From NCBI RefSeq assembly GCF_002911015.1, contig NZ_KZ626899.1, positions 1-50,122 on the forward strand: a stretch of 50,122 nucleotides of DNA, read 5' to 3'. The notes beneath the pieces are model-generated. The model saw only the letters and a list, made by a program, of their open reading frames with translations. It did not search any database and was not told the origin of the DNA. Numbering within the stretch: position 1 is the stretch's first letter; each line of letters begins with the position of its first letter. This document shows positions 24,362 through 32,364 of this stretch, piece by piece. Made by a program: the position numbers and the translations under genes. Source of the DNA: Streptomyces populi. GTDB taxonomy: Bacteria > Actinomycetota > Actinomycetes > Streptomycetales > Streptomycetaceae.

Positions 24362-25531
24362 ATGCGCACCATCCTGATCACCGGCCAAGGCGGCACAGGC
24401 CGTACCACCGTCGCCGCGGCCACCGCGCTGAAGGCGGCGGGGGAAGGCACCCGAACCCTGGTGCTCACCGCCGACCGCACCGACACCCTCGGCGCCGTCC
24501 TCGGCGTCCCCACCGGCCCGGACCCCGTGGAAGCCGCCCCCGGCCTCACCGCCTGGCGCCCCGACGCCGCCGCCCGCTTCCGCGACGACCTCACCGCCTT
24601 CCAGCGGCGCGCCACCACCGCCCTCGACCTCCTCGGCGCCTCCCGCCTGGACGCCGAGGAGGTCACCCCCCTCCCCGGCGCCGAGGAACTGGCCCTCCTG
24701 CGCGCCCTGCGCGACGCCGCCCTGTCGGACACGTACGACCTGCTCGTCGTGGACCTGCCCCCCACCCCCCAGGCCCTGGCCCTCCTCGCCCTGCCCGAGG
24801 AGCTCCGCCGCTATCTGCGCCGCCTGCTCCCGCCGGAGCGCCAGGCGGCCCGGGCCCTGCGTCCGGTCCTCGGGCGGCTCGCGGGCGTGCCCATGCCCGC
24901 GGAGTGGCTGTACGAGACCGCGGGACGCTGGGACGTCGAGCTGGCCGCCGTACAGGCGGTCGTCGAGGACCGCGCCACGACCGTACGGCTGGTGGCCGAG
25001 CCCGGACCGGCCGGCACGGACGCCGTCCGCACCGCCGCCACCGCGCTCGCCCTGCGAGGACTGCCCCTCGACACCCTCGTCGCCAACCGGGTCCTGCCCG
25101 GCGCCACCAACGACGCCTGGCTGGGAGCCCTCGCGGCCCAGCAGCGCAAGGCCCTGGACGAGTGGCGGGAGTCGTACGAGGTCCACGAGGTCCCGCACCG
25201 CGGCCACGACCCGCGCGGCACCGACGAGCTCGCCGCGCTTCCCGTGCCCGGCGTCAACACCGCGCCCACCCCGGTCGAGTGGCCCGTCACCGACCGTCTC
25301 GCCGACGACGGCGTGCTCGTGTGGCACATCCCGCTGCCCGGCGCGATACGCGACGAACTCGACCTCATCCGGCGCGGTGACGAACTCGTCGTCACCGTCG
25401 GCCAGTCCCGCAGGATCGTCCCGCTCCCGTCCGCGCTGCGCCGCTGCACGGTGGCCGGAGCGGCCCTGCGCGAGGGCGAGCTGCGCGTCCGTTTCACGCC
25501 GGATCCCGGGCTGTGGCCGCGCGAGAAGTGA
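24362..25531 (+). CDS. ArsA/GET3-like ATPase with degenerate P-loop
   Basis: 389 residues with the ArsA/MinD fold. The nucleotide loop reads GQGGTGRTT (8-16): both the signature Lys (now Q9) and the Walker A Lys (now R14) are replaced, so ATP hydrolysis may be lost or altered. The DLLVVDLPPTPQALALL segment corresponds to Walker B/switch II of ArsA. The C-terminal region has the LPLPSALRRCTVAGAALREGELRVRF beta domain typical of the actinobacterial family. The ATG is preceded by TAGCGT with an 8-nt gap, so it is probably leaderless. It corresponds in position to mycobacterial Rv2184c. The client is unknown. Confidence 0.8.
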   Translation: MRTILITGQGGTGRTTVAAATALKAAGEGTRTLVLTADRTDTLGAVLGVPTGPDPVEAAPGLTAWRPDAAARFRDDLTAFQRRATTALDLLGASRLDAEEVTPLPGAEELALLRALRDAALSDTYDLLVVDLPPTPQALALLALPEELRRYLRRLLPPERQAARALRPVLGRLAGVPMPAEWLYETAGRWDVELAAVQAVVEDRATTVRLVAEPGPAGTDAVRTAATALALRGLPLDTLVANRVLPGATNDAWLGALAAQQRKALDEWRESYEVHEVPHRGHDPRGTDELAALPVPGVNTAPTPVEWPVTDRLADDGVLVWHIPLPGAIRDELDLIRRGDELVVTVGQSRRIVPLPSALRRCTVAGAALREGELRVRFTPDPGLWPREK

Positions 25532-25623
25532 CCGTGCGCGACCCGGGACGCCGGGCACGGTGAACGGAGTACCCCCGTTCGGGTAACGTCGAAGGCACGA
25601 GACACGTAGGCAGGAGTCCCGCC

Positions 25624-26109
25624 ATGAGCGAAGAGCGCCCCACATCCGACGCCGCTCAGGAGGAGACGGCCGACGAGGTGCGTGTCGAGGAGAAGCGCGC
25701 CACCGACGACGACGCCTGGGCGACGGCCTGCGCGGAGGACCTCGCCGCGGAGAAGGCCCGCCGCCGCGCCCAGCAGGGCCCGCCGCCCGGCTCGGCCGCC
25801 GAGGAACTGCGCAGACTCGTCGACGCCGTCGCCGACAAGCTCTCCGGGCTCCAGTCGCCGCTGTTCGGCGCGGCCGCCTCCGGCACCGCCCAGCAGATGG
25901 TCAACCAGGTCGTGCAGCAGGCCAGGGCCGCCGTGGAACCGGTGCTGGAGCGCAATCCCGAGGTCTTCGACCATCTCGCGGCCGCGGGCTCCGAACTGCT
26001 CGCCGCCTACCGTTCGGCCGTCGAGAACCAGGAGCGCCGCTGGACCACTCGGGGCACGGATTCCCGCGACGACGAGGCCGGTCCGGGCGAACACATCGAC
26101 TTGGACTAA
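25624..26109 (+). CDS. Actinobacterial hypothetical protein (DUF5304-like)
   Basis: 161 residues, acidic and soluble, with a conserved DAWATACAEDLAAEKARRRAQ block followed by two amphipathic helices (AAEELRRLVDAVADKLSGL; QQMVNQVVQQARAAVEPVLE). No enzymatic motif is visible. GGCAGGAG lies 7 nt before the ATG and TAACGT at 25584-25589 is a likely -10. It precedes glkA by 54 bp and may be co-transcribed with it. The family name is from recall; the function is unknown. Confidence 0.7.
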   Translation: MSEERPTSDAAQEETADEVRVEEKRATDDDAWATACAEDLAAEKARRRAQQGPPPGSAAEELRRLVDAVADKLSGLQSPLFGAAASGTAQQMVNQVVQQARAAVEPVLERNPEVFDHLAAAGSELLAAYRSAVENQERRWTTRGTDSRDDEAGPGEHIDLD

Positions 26110-26163
26110 TCGCCCCTCGGGTACGGTTGGCCGTAGCGGGGCTCGACCGAAACTGAGGGATTC

Positions 26164-27117
26164 ATGGGACTCACCATCGGCGTCGATATCGGCGGCACGA
26201 AGATCGCGGCCGGTGTGGTCGACGAGGAAGGCAACATCCTCTCGACCCACAAGGTGCCGACCCCGAGCACGCCGCAGGCCATCGTGGACGCCATCGCCTC
26301 GGCCGTGGAGGGCGCGCGTGCCGGCCACGACATCGTCGGCGTCGGCATCGGTGCCGCCGGATATGTGAACCGCCAGCGTTCGACCGTCTACTTCGCGCCG
26401 AACATCGACTGGCGCAACGAACCGCTCAAGGCCGAGGTCGAGCGGCGTGTGGGCCTGCCGGTCGTCGTCGAGAACGACGCGAACGCGGCCGCCTGGGGCG
26501 AATACAAGTTCGGCGCGGGCAAGGGCCACCGCAACGTCATCTGCATCACCCTGGGCACGGGCCTCGGCGGCGGCATCATCATCGGCAACAAGCTGCGCCG
26601 CGGCCACTTCGGCGTGGCCGCCGAGTTCGGCCACATCCGGATGGTGCCGGACGGGCTGCTGTGCGGCTGCGGCTCGCAGGGCTGCTGGGAGCAGTACGCC
26701 TCCGGGCGCGCCCTCGTCCGTTACGCCAAGCAGCGCGCCAACGCCACCCCGGAGGCGGCGGAGGTCCTGCTGGGCCTCGGCGACGGCACTCCCGACGGCA
26801 TCGAGGGCAAGCACATCTCCATGGCCGCCCGCCAGGGCGACCACGTCGCGGTGGACTCCTACCGCGAGCTGGCCCGCTGGGCCGGCGCGGGTCTGGCCGA
26901 CCTCGCCTCGCTCTTCGACCCGTCCGCCTTCATCGTCGGCGGCGGCCTCTCGGACGAGGGCGAGCTGGTCCTCGACCCGATCCGCAAGTCGTACAAGCGC
27001 TGGCTGGTCGGCGGCAACTGGCGTCCGGTCGCCGACGTGATCGCCGCCCAGCTGGGCAACAAGGCGGGTCTCGTCGGAGCGGCGGACCTCGCCCGGGAGC
27101 CCGACCCGATCATGTAG
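26164..27117 (+). CDS. glkA: ROK-family ATP glucokinase
   Basis: A 317-residue kinase that phosphorylates glucose to glucose 6-phosphate. DIGGTK at the N-terminus binds ATP; ENDANAAAWGE holds the catalytic Asp; the ROK zinc site is CGCGSQGCWEQYASG preceded by the EFGHIRM His. This is the Streptomyces GlkA, which is needed for glucose carbon-catabolite repression as well as glycolysis. GAGGG lies 6 nt upstream of the ATG; TACGGT near 26121 may be a -10. A hairpin follows 18 bp after the stop. Confidence 0.95.
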   Translation: MGLTIGVDIGGTKIAAGVVDEEGNILSTHKVPTPSTPQAIVDAIASAVEGARAGHDIVGVGIGAAGYVNRQRSTVYFAPNIDWRNEPLKAEVERRVGLPVVVENDANAAAWGEYKFGAGKGHRNVICITLGTGLGGGIIIGNKLRRGHFGVAAEFGHIRMVPDGLLCGCGSQGCWEQYASGRALVRYAKQRANATPEAAEVLLGLGDGTPDGIEGKHISMAARQGDHVAVDSYRELARWAGAGLADLASLFDPSAFIVGGGLSDEGELVLDPIRKSYKRWLVGGNWRPVADVIAAQLGNKAGLVGAADLAREPDPIM

Positions 27118-27134
27118 GTCCCGCGCCTCTCGCA

Positions 27135-27176
27135 CGGCAGCGCCCGCCGCACCGCACAGGACGGCGGGCGCCGCCG
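27135..27176 (+). terminator. Terminator hairpin after glkA
   Basis: A 10-bp stem GCGCCCGCCG / CGGCGGGCGC (27140-27149 with 27162-27171) extended by four pairs beyond one mismatch, with a 12-nt loop. There is no T tract. Confidence 0.65.
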
Positions 27177-27180
27177 TGTC

Positions 27181-27357
27181 CGTACCCGCAGCGCCCGTCG
27201 GAACCTCGCGCCCCACCGGGCCGGCGCGCTTCCACGGAACTCCGGCCGTCAGCCGACTGCGTCGCGCCCGCACAGGAGGGCGCGCCCCTCGTACCCGCAG
27301 CGCCCGTCGGAACCGCGCGCCCCACCGGGCCGGCGCGCTTCCACGGAACTCCGGCCG
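27181..27357. repeat. Two 68-bp direct repeats downstream of glkA
   Basis: Unit 1 at 27181-27248 and unit 2 at 27290-27357 differ at one base (CCTCGCG against CCGCGCG); the start-to-start distance is 109 bp. Flanking bases also show weaker similarity, so this may be a tandem duplication of about 109 bp. Each unit contains GGCCGG and CCGGCC arms able to form a hairpin. Confidence 0.85.
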
Positions 27358-27497
27358 CGCGCCGAGTGTGCTTCACCCGATCGAGGGGCCTCCGGTGCGC
27401 CGGAAGGAGCCCGCCCGCCTGCCCCGCGCCCCGCGGAGTCCGGGCCGTGTGTCCCTTCGGCCCTTCCGGCGGGCCTCCGGCGCGTATCTTGATCGCC

Positions 27498-28262
27498 ATG
27501 CCGACCAGCTTCTCCGCCAGTCCGCTGCCCGTGTCCCGCACCGAAGCCGACGGTTCGGCCGTCGTCCGCGTGCTCAGCTACAACATCCGCTCGATGCGCG
27601 ACGACACCGCGGCGCTCGCCCGGGTGATCAGCGCCTGCGCGCCGGACCTCGTCCTGGTCCAGGAGGCGCCGCGCTTCTTCCGCTGGCGCAAGAAGCTCGC
27701 GCGTCTCGCCGCCGCCTCGGATCTCGTCATCCTGTCCGGGGGCGCCACCGCCGCCGGGCCCGCGCTGCTGTGCACCCTGCGGGCCACCGTGGAGCGCACC
27801 GAGGACGTGCTGCTCCCGCTCACCCCGGGACAGCACCGACGGGGCTTCGCCACGGCGGTCGTGCGGTTCGGGGGCGCCCGGCTCGGCGTGCTGAGCTGCC
27901 ACCTGTCGCTCCAGAAGGACGAGCGCCACGAGCAGAGCGGCATGCTCCTCGACCGCCTCGCCGGCCTCGGCACCCCGCACGCCGTCGCGGGCGGCGACCT
28001 CAACGAGAGCCCGACGGGACCGGCCTTCCGCCGGCTCGCGGACGCGCTCCAGGACGGCTTCGCGACCCGTCCCTGGGGCGGGGAGCACACCTGGACGTTC
28101 GCGGGGCCCGACCGGCGCATCGACGCGGTCTTCGCCACGCCCGGCATCGAGGTCCTCGGCTGCGGGGTGCCGCTCGCTCTCCCCGGCGTGAGCGGGGCGG
28201 ACCTGAGGGCGGCCACGGACCACCTGCCCGTACTGGCCGCCCTCAGAGTGCCCGCGTCCTAG
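27498..28262 (+). CDS. Endonuclease/exonuclease/phosphatase (EEP) family hydrolase
   Basis: 254 residues. The EEP motifs appear in order: SYNIRS, VLVQEAP (catalytic Glu), GGDLNESPTG and TDHLPV (catalytic Asp-His). Members act on DNA, phosphoinositides or sphingomyelin; with no signal peptide seen, an intracellular phosphodiesterase is likeliest. The ATG at 27498 lies 7 nt after a TATCTT box, so a leaderless mRNA is likely. The preceding 240 bases in the same frame are repeat-bearing intergenic DNA and are not counted as coding. Confidence 0.82.
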   Translation: MPTSFSASPLPVSRTEADGSAVVRVLSYNIRSMRDDTAALARVISACAPDLVLVQEAPRFFRWRKKLARLAAASDLVILSGGATAAGPALLCTLRATVERTEDVLLPLTPGQHRRGFATAVVRFGGARLGVLSCHLSLQKDERHEQSGMLLDRLAGLGTPHAVAGGDLNESPTGPAFRRLADALQDGFATRPWGGEHTWTFAGPDRRIDAVFATPGIEVLGCGVPLALPGVSGADLRAATDHLPVLAALRVPAS

Positions 28263-28298
28263 ACGCTGCCGGACCGCCCCGCCGTACTTCCCGGCCGA

Positions 28299-28329
28299 GC
28301 CGCCCCACCGTGCTCCCGGCCGGGGCGGC
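28299..28329. terminator. Possible hairpin between convergent genes
   Basis: GCCGCCCC and GGGGCGGC arms (28299-28306 with 28322-28329) with a 15-nt loop between the EEP gene and the convergent membrane-protein gene. Confidence 0.4.
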
Positions 28330-28334
28330 CCTGG

Positions 28335-29171
28335 TCAGACCACCGCGCCGCGGCCCGGGTCGTCGTCGTCCTCGTCGTCGTCCTTCATGCGCGTCACCAG
28401 GGTGGCGAAGCCGCCGAGGAAGCCGCCGATGCCGAGGGTGGTGAGCCACCAGGTCATGTCCCAGCCGAGCAGGACGGCCAGCAGGAGCAGCGCGGGGCCG
28501 CCGAGCACGCCGAGCCAGGCGAACTTGGCGGTCGTGTCCGCGGCGGGCAGCGGAGGCGGCTCGGGCGGGACGAAGTGGCCCTCGTCGTCCTCGTCGAAGT
28601 CGTCCTCGGACGGCTCGGGCGCGCTGTAGTCCCGCGGGCCGCCGACACCGGGCGCGAAGCGGATCGAACTGCCGAGGGGCCTGACGGCGGAGGGCAGGTC
28701 GCCGGGGGAGGCCTCCGGCCCGGACCCTGCCGGGCCGTCTTCGCCCTTGCCCTTGCCTTTGCCCTCGCCCTCTCCCAAGGTCTCGGCTTCTCCCCCAGCC
28801 TTCGGCCGGGAGGGGCCCCCGGACCAGGGGGGACCCCCACCGTCCCCGGCGCTCCCGCCACCGGTGTCCGTCCCGGGCTCGGGGAGCGCCAGGTCCTCCA
28901 CCGACCGGAACGGCCGCGAGCCGGGCGGGTCCGGCGGCTCCTCGCCGTACCCCTCGACGATCGACTTCCAGGCGGCTTCCTCGTCGAAGGGCACGCTCTG
29001 CCCGTCGTCGTCGGACTCCCCGCGGGCATCACCGGGAGACTCTCCGCGCGGCTCTCCCGCGGACTCGGTGAGCGCGTCGCCGAGTCCCTCGCCGCGGGCC
29101 CCGTCGAGCGGTTCGCCGACGGGGACGCCCTTCTCCTCGAAATCGCCGCGGTCCGCGTCGTGCTCAGCCAC
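28335..29171 (-). CDS. Acidic two-TM hypothetical membrane protein carrying an in-gene repeat
   Basis: 278 residues from a GTG with GGAAGGGA 9 nt upstream. The first 200 residues are acidic, Gly/Pro/Ser-rich and probably disordered. Two membrane helices follow (FAWLGVLGGPALLLLAVLLGW; WWLTTLGIGGFLGGFATLV), then an Asp-rich tail (KDDDEDDDD). Residues about 111-133 are encoded by a copy of a 66-bp dispersed repeat, followed by a GEGKGKGKGE tract, so part of the linker arose from non-coding DNA. The start overlaps the end of the upstream esterase gene by 8 bp. The function is unknown. Confidence 0.75.
   Translation of the reverse strand: MAEHDADRGDFEEKGVPVGEPLDGARGEGLGDALTESAGEPRGESPGDARGESDDDGQSVPFDEEAAWKSIVEGYGEEPPDPPGSRPFRSVEDLALPEPGTDTGGGSAGDGGGPPWSGGPSRPKAGGEAETLGEGEGKGKGKGEDGPAGSGPEASPGDLPSAVRPLGSSIRFAPGVGGPRDYSAPEPSEDDFDEDDEGHFVPPEPPPLPAADTTAKFAWLGVLGGPALLLLAVLLGWDMTWWLTTLGIGGFLGGFATLVTRMKDDDEDDDDPGRGAVV
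28774..28839. repeat. 66-bp dispersed repeat, copy B (inside a gene)
   Basis: 62 of 66 positions match 24041-24106. The length is a multiple of three, so its presence keeps the host gene (28335-29171) in frame; it is read on the minus strand as GGPPWSGGPSRPKAGGEAET and flanking residues. Confidence 0.85.
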
Positions 29172-29973
29172 CGGCTGCCGTCCCTTCCTGCAAACCCACC
29201 TGACCGGCGTCGGCCTCCTTGCCGGCACCGGGCGCGAGCCGGGTGACGAAGGAGAGGCTCTCCTCGAAGATCCGGTCCGCGTCGTGGTCCAACGTCGCGA
29301 CGTGGTAGCTCTGTTCCAGCACGATCTCCGTCACGTCCGTGGAGGACACCCGGCCGAGGACGCGGGCCGAGTCCGCGGGGGAGACCACGTGGTCCTGCAA
29401 GCTGTGCAGCAGCAGGAGCGGCTGGGTGACCTGCGGCAGCTCCGCGTCCACCACCCCGCACAGCCGGCGCATCGAGTGCGCGGCGTGCAGCGGCACCCGG
29501 TCGTAGCCGATCTCCTCGGAGCCCTCCTTCGCGATGTCGCTCTTGATGCCCTTGGTGGAGGGGACGAGGTGACGCAGCACGGGCAGTGCGTGCGCGGCCA
29601 GGCCCTGCACCTTGTTGAGCGGGTTGACGAGCACGACGCCGCTGATCTCGTCGCCGTGCCGGGCCGCGAGCCGCAGGGCCAGCGCGCCGCCCATCGAGAG
29701 CCCGAAGACGAACACCCGCGAGCAGCTCCCGCGCAGGGCGCGCAGCTCGCGGTCGACCTCCGCGTACCAGTCCTGCCAGCCGGTGACCTGCATGTCCTCC
29801 CAGCGGGTGCCGTGTCCCGGCAGCAGCGGCAGCGCGACGGTCAGACCGTGCTCGGCGAGGTACTCCGCCCAGGGGCGCAGCGACTGCGGGGAGCCGGTGA
29901 AACCGTGGCAGAGAAGGACGCCGACCTCTCCGCCCTCGTGGCGGAACGGCTCGGCTCCAGGAAGGACCGGCAC
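29164..29973 (-). CDS. Alpha/beta hydrolase, carboxylesterase-like
   Basis: 269 residues. The catalytic triad is Ser93 (GLSMGG), Asp194 (SLQDHVV) and His224 (SYHVATLDHD); CHGFTGSPQS supplies the oxyanion hole. It resembles Bacillus Est30-type carboxylesterases and monoacylglycerol lipases. The gene is divergent from plsC (144 bp) and overlaps the downstream membrane-protein gene by 8 bp, forming a two-gene operon. A role in acylglycerol turnover alongside PlsC is an inference from context. Confidence 0.88.
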   Translation of the reverse strand: MPVLPGAEPFRHEGGEVGVLLCHGFTGSPQSLRPWAEYLAEHGLTVALPLLPGHGTRWEDMQVTGWQDWYAEVDRELRALRGSCSRVFVFGLSMGGALALRLAARHGDEISGVVLVNPLNKVQGLAAHALPVLRHLVPSTKGIKSDIAKEGSEEIGYDRVPLHAAHSMRRLCGVVDAELPQVTQPLLLLHSLQDHVVSPADSARVLGRVSSTDVTEIVLEQSYHVATLDHDADRIFEESLSFVTRLAPGAGKEADAGQVGLQEGTAAGG

Positions 29974-30117
29974 CTCGGTCTCCTGTTCATGAGTTGGGCG
30001 GAAAACGACTCCGGGTGTGCTTCACCGTACGCGAGCGTACTGACACCGACCAGGGTCGTCGGGGCCTTTGACGCCGCTCCGGGTTAAGGTCTGATCTACG
30101 ACACAGGAGGCACGCGG

Positions 30118-31032
30118 GTGATCTACGGCGCAATGAAGTTTTCCATCGGAGGGCCGCTGAAGCTCGCCTTCAGGCCCTGGGTGGAAGGCCTCGAGAACAT
30201 CCCCGCCGAGGGCCCGGCCATTCTGGCGAGCAATCACCTCTCGTTCTCGGACTCGTTCTTCCTGCCGGCGGTCCTCGAACGCAAGGTGACCTTCATCGCG
30301 AAGGCGGAGTACTTCACGACGCCGGGCATCAAGGGCCGGATGACGGCCGCCTTCTTCAAGGGCGTCGGCCAGCTCCCGGTGGACCGTTCCGGCGCGCGCG
30401 GCGCGGGTGAGGCGGCCATCAAGAGCGGCATCGAGGTGATCGAGCGCGGTGAGCTGTTCGGCATCTACCCGGAGGGCACGCGCTCGCCCGACGGCCGCCT
30501 CTACCGCGGCAAGCCCGGTGGTCTCGCGCGCGTGGCCCTCGCCACCGGCGCGCCCGTCATCCCGGTCGCGATGATCGACACCGAGAAGATCCAGCCGCCG
30601 GGCAAGCTGATGCCCAAGCTGATGCGTCCGGGCATCCGCATCGGCAAGCCGCTGGACTTCAGCCGCTACAGCGGCATGGAGCACGACCGGTTCGTGCTCC
30701 GCGCGGTGACCGACGAGGTCATGTACGAGATCATGAAGCTCTCCGGCCAGGAGTACGTCGACATGTACGCGACGGCCGCCAAGCGGCAGATCGCGGAGGC
30801 GGCGAAGGCCGAGAAGGACGCCGAGAAGGCGGCGAGGGCGACCCTCGCCCAGGCGGAGAAGCAGGCGGCCAGGGAGCAGGCCGAAGCGCGGGACGCCGCG
30901 GCACGGACCGAGGGGCGGACCGGGGAGGGGACGGCCGGGGAACGGACCGGCGAGGATCCCGGGGAGCAGGCCTCCGAGGAGCAGGCCCCTGAGAAGCGGG
31001 CGGGGGAACAGACCGGTCCTGCGGCCGGTTAG
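30118..31032 (+). CDS. plsC: 1-acyl-sn-glycerol-3-phosphate acyltransferase
   Basis: 304 residues. The acyltransferase motifs are NHLSFSD (H40, D45), KGVGQLPVDR and PEGTRS (119-123), followed by a block ending VIPVAMI. It makes phosphatidic acid from lysophosphatidic acid at the inner membrane. The start is GTG with AGGAGG 8 nt upstream; TTAAGGT near 30085 is a probable -10. The last 75 residues are a low-complexity Lys/Glu/Ala then Gly/Glu tail not needed for the fold, seen in other Streptomyces copies. Confidence 0.9.
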   Translation: MIYGAMKFSIGGPLKLAFRPWVEGLENIPAEGPAILASNHLSFSDSFFLPAVLERKVTFIAKAEYFTTPGIKGRMTAAFFKGVGQLPVDRSGARGAGEAAIKSGIEVIERGELFGIYPEGTRSPDGRLYRGKPGGLARVALATGAPVIPVAMIDTEKIQPPGKLMPKLMRPGIRIGKPLDFSRYSGMEHDRFVLRAVTDEVMYEIMKLSGQEYVDMYATAAKRQIAEAAKAEKDAEKAARATLAQAEKQAAREQAEARDAAARTEGRTGEGTAGERTGEDPGEQASEEQAPEKRAGEQTGPAAG

Positions 31033-31121
31033 GGGGCGGGGGGAATGCGGACCGGCCGGCAGGCAACGGTCCGGCTCCCGGGAGCGTCCGTAGGGACGTC
31101 GGCGGCGTGGGGTGGGGGGAC

Positions 31122-32345
31122 ATGGCCAAGCGCGAGAGAGTCATGAGGATGTCGGTCGAGCAGCCGCTGTGGCGCGCCCTGGCCGGGTACCGCGTTCTGA
31201 CGGTGCTGTACGCGATCGGGCTCTTCGTCAGCGCGTACCACCGGTTCGACCGCCCGTGGGTGGCCGTCGCGTTCTTCGCGTTCCTGTTCGTCTGGACGCT
31301 GGCCACGCTCCCGAAGGTCTCCGGCGCGGCGAACTGCACCCGGCGGTTCCTCGCCGCCGACCTCACCGTCGCGCTGGCCGGCGTCCTGCTGACCCGCGTC
31401 GCCGACTCCGCCGCGCGCATCGAATCGGGCGGCCCGACCCTGCCGTCGATATGGACGGCGGGCGCCGTCCTGGCCTTCGCGATCAAGGGTGGCTGGCGGT
31501 GGGCCGCCTTCGCCTCCACGCTCGTCGCCGTGGCCAACCTCGTCGAGCGCGGCGCCCCGACCCGCGACACCGTGCACAACGTGATCCTCGTCTGGGTCGC
31601 CTCCATCGCCATCGGCTACGTCGTCGAGGTCGCCCGCGCCTCCGAGCGCACCCTCGCCCGAGCCCTGGAGATCGAGGCGGCCACCCGCGAACGCGAGCGC
31701 CTCGCCCGGGACATCCACGACGGTGTGCTCCAGGTCCTCGCCATGGTGCAGCGGCGGGGCAGCGCGCTCGGCGGCGAGGCGGCCGAGCTGGGCCGGATGG
31801 CCGGTGAGCAGGAGGTCGCGCTGCGCACGCTGGTGTCGGGCGGTCTGGTGCCCGTCTCACGGGTGTCGGAGGACGCGGCGCTCGGCGCGGTCGTACGGGC
31901 CGTGGACGAACCCGACGGCGAGGATCCCGAGGGCCCCCTCGACCTGCGCGCCCTGCTCGCCCCGTACGCCACCGCGCGGGTGACCCTCTCCGAGCCCGGC
32001 GCGGCGGTGCCGCTCGACCCGTCCGCCGCGCGGGAACTGGCGGCGGCCGTGGGCGCGGCCCTGGACAATGTCCGCAAGCACGTGGGCGCGGACGCCCGTG
32101 CCTGGATCCTGGTCGAGGACGAGCCGGACGTCGTGATCGTGACGGTGCGCGACGACGGCCCCGGCATCCCGGAGGGGCGGCTCGCCCAGGCCGAGGGCGA
32201 GGGCCGGCTCGGCGTGGCGCTCTCGATCCGCGGCCGGCTGCGCGAGCTGGGCGGTACGGCGGAGCTGGTCTCCGTCCCGGGACAGGGCACCGAGGTCGAG
32301 CTGAAGGTGCCGAAGGACGTGCGGGGCAAGGCGAGGACGCGATGA
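31122..32345 (+). CDS. macS: Membrane sensor histidine kinase (MacS-like)
   Basis: 407 residues. About four to five N-terminal membrane helices (from ALAGYRVLTVLYAIGLFVSAY) form the sensor. A HisKA_3-type helix carries H199 in LARDIHDGVLQVLAMVQ, and a HATPase domain has NVRKHV, DDGPGIPEG and GRLGVALSIRGRL. This is a NarL-type pair with the response-regulator gene 19 bp downstream. Position and sequence fit MacS of the Streptomyces MacRS system, which affects morphogenetic membrane proteins (recall). The ATG at 31122 is one of several possible starts (GTG 31107, ATG 31143). Confidence 0.8.
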   Translation: MAKRERVMRMSVEQPLWRALAGYRVLTVLYAIGLFVSAYHRFDRPWVAVAFFAFLFVWTLATLPKVSGAANCTRRFLAADLTVALAGVLLTRVADSAARIESGGPTLPSIWTAGAVLAFAIKGGWRWAAFASTLVAVANLVERGAPTRDTVHNVILVWVASIAIGYVVEVARASERTLARALEIEAATRERERLARDIHDGVLQVLAMVQRRGSALGGEAAELGRMAGEQEVALRTLVSGGLVPVSRVSEDAALGAVVRAVDEPDGEDPEGPLDLRALLAPYATARVTLSEPGAAVPLDPSAARELAAAVGAALDNVRKHVGADARAWILVEDEPDVVIVTVRDDGPGIPEGRLAQAEGEGRLGVALSIRGRLRELGGTAELVSVPGQGTEVELKVPKDVRGKARTR

Positions 32346-32364
32346 CGAAGGCGACGGTAGGGCG

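Noticed and set aside
28332..28342. TGGTC-A-GACCA dyad resembling a DasR site
   Set aside because: It lacks one central base of the dre consensus (TGGTCTAGACCA) and lies at the stop codon of the membrane-protein gene, so a promoter role is unlikely.
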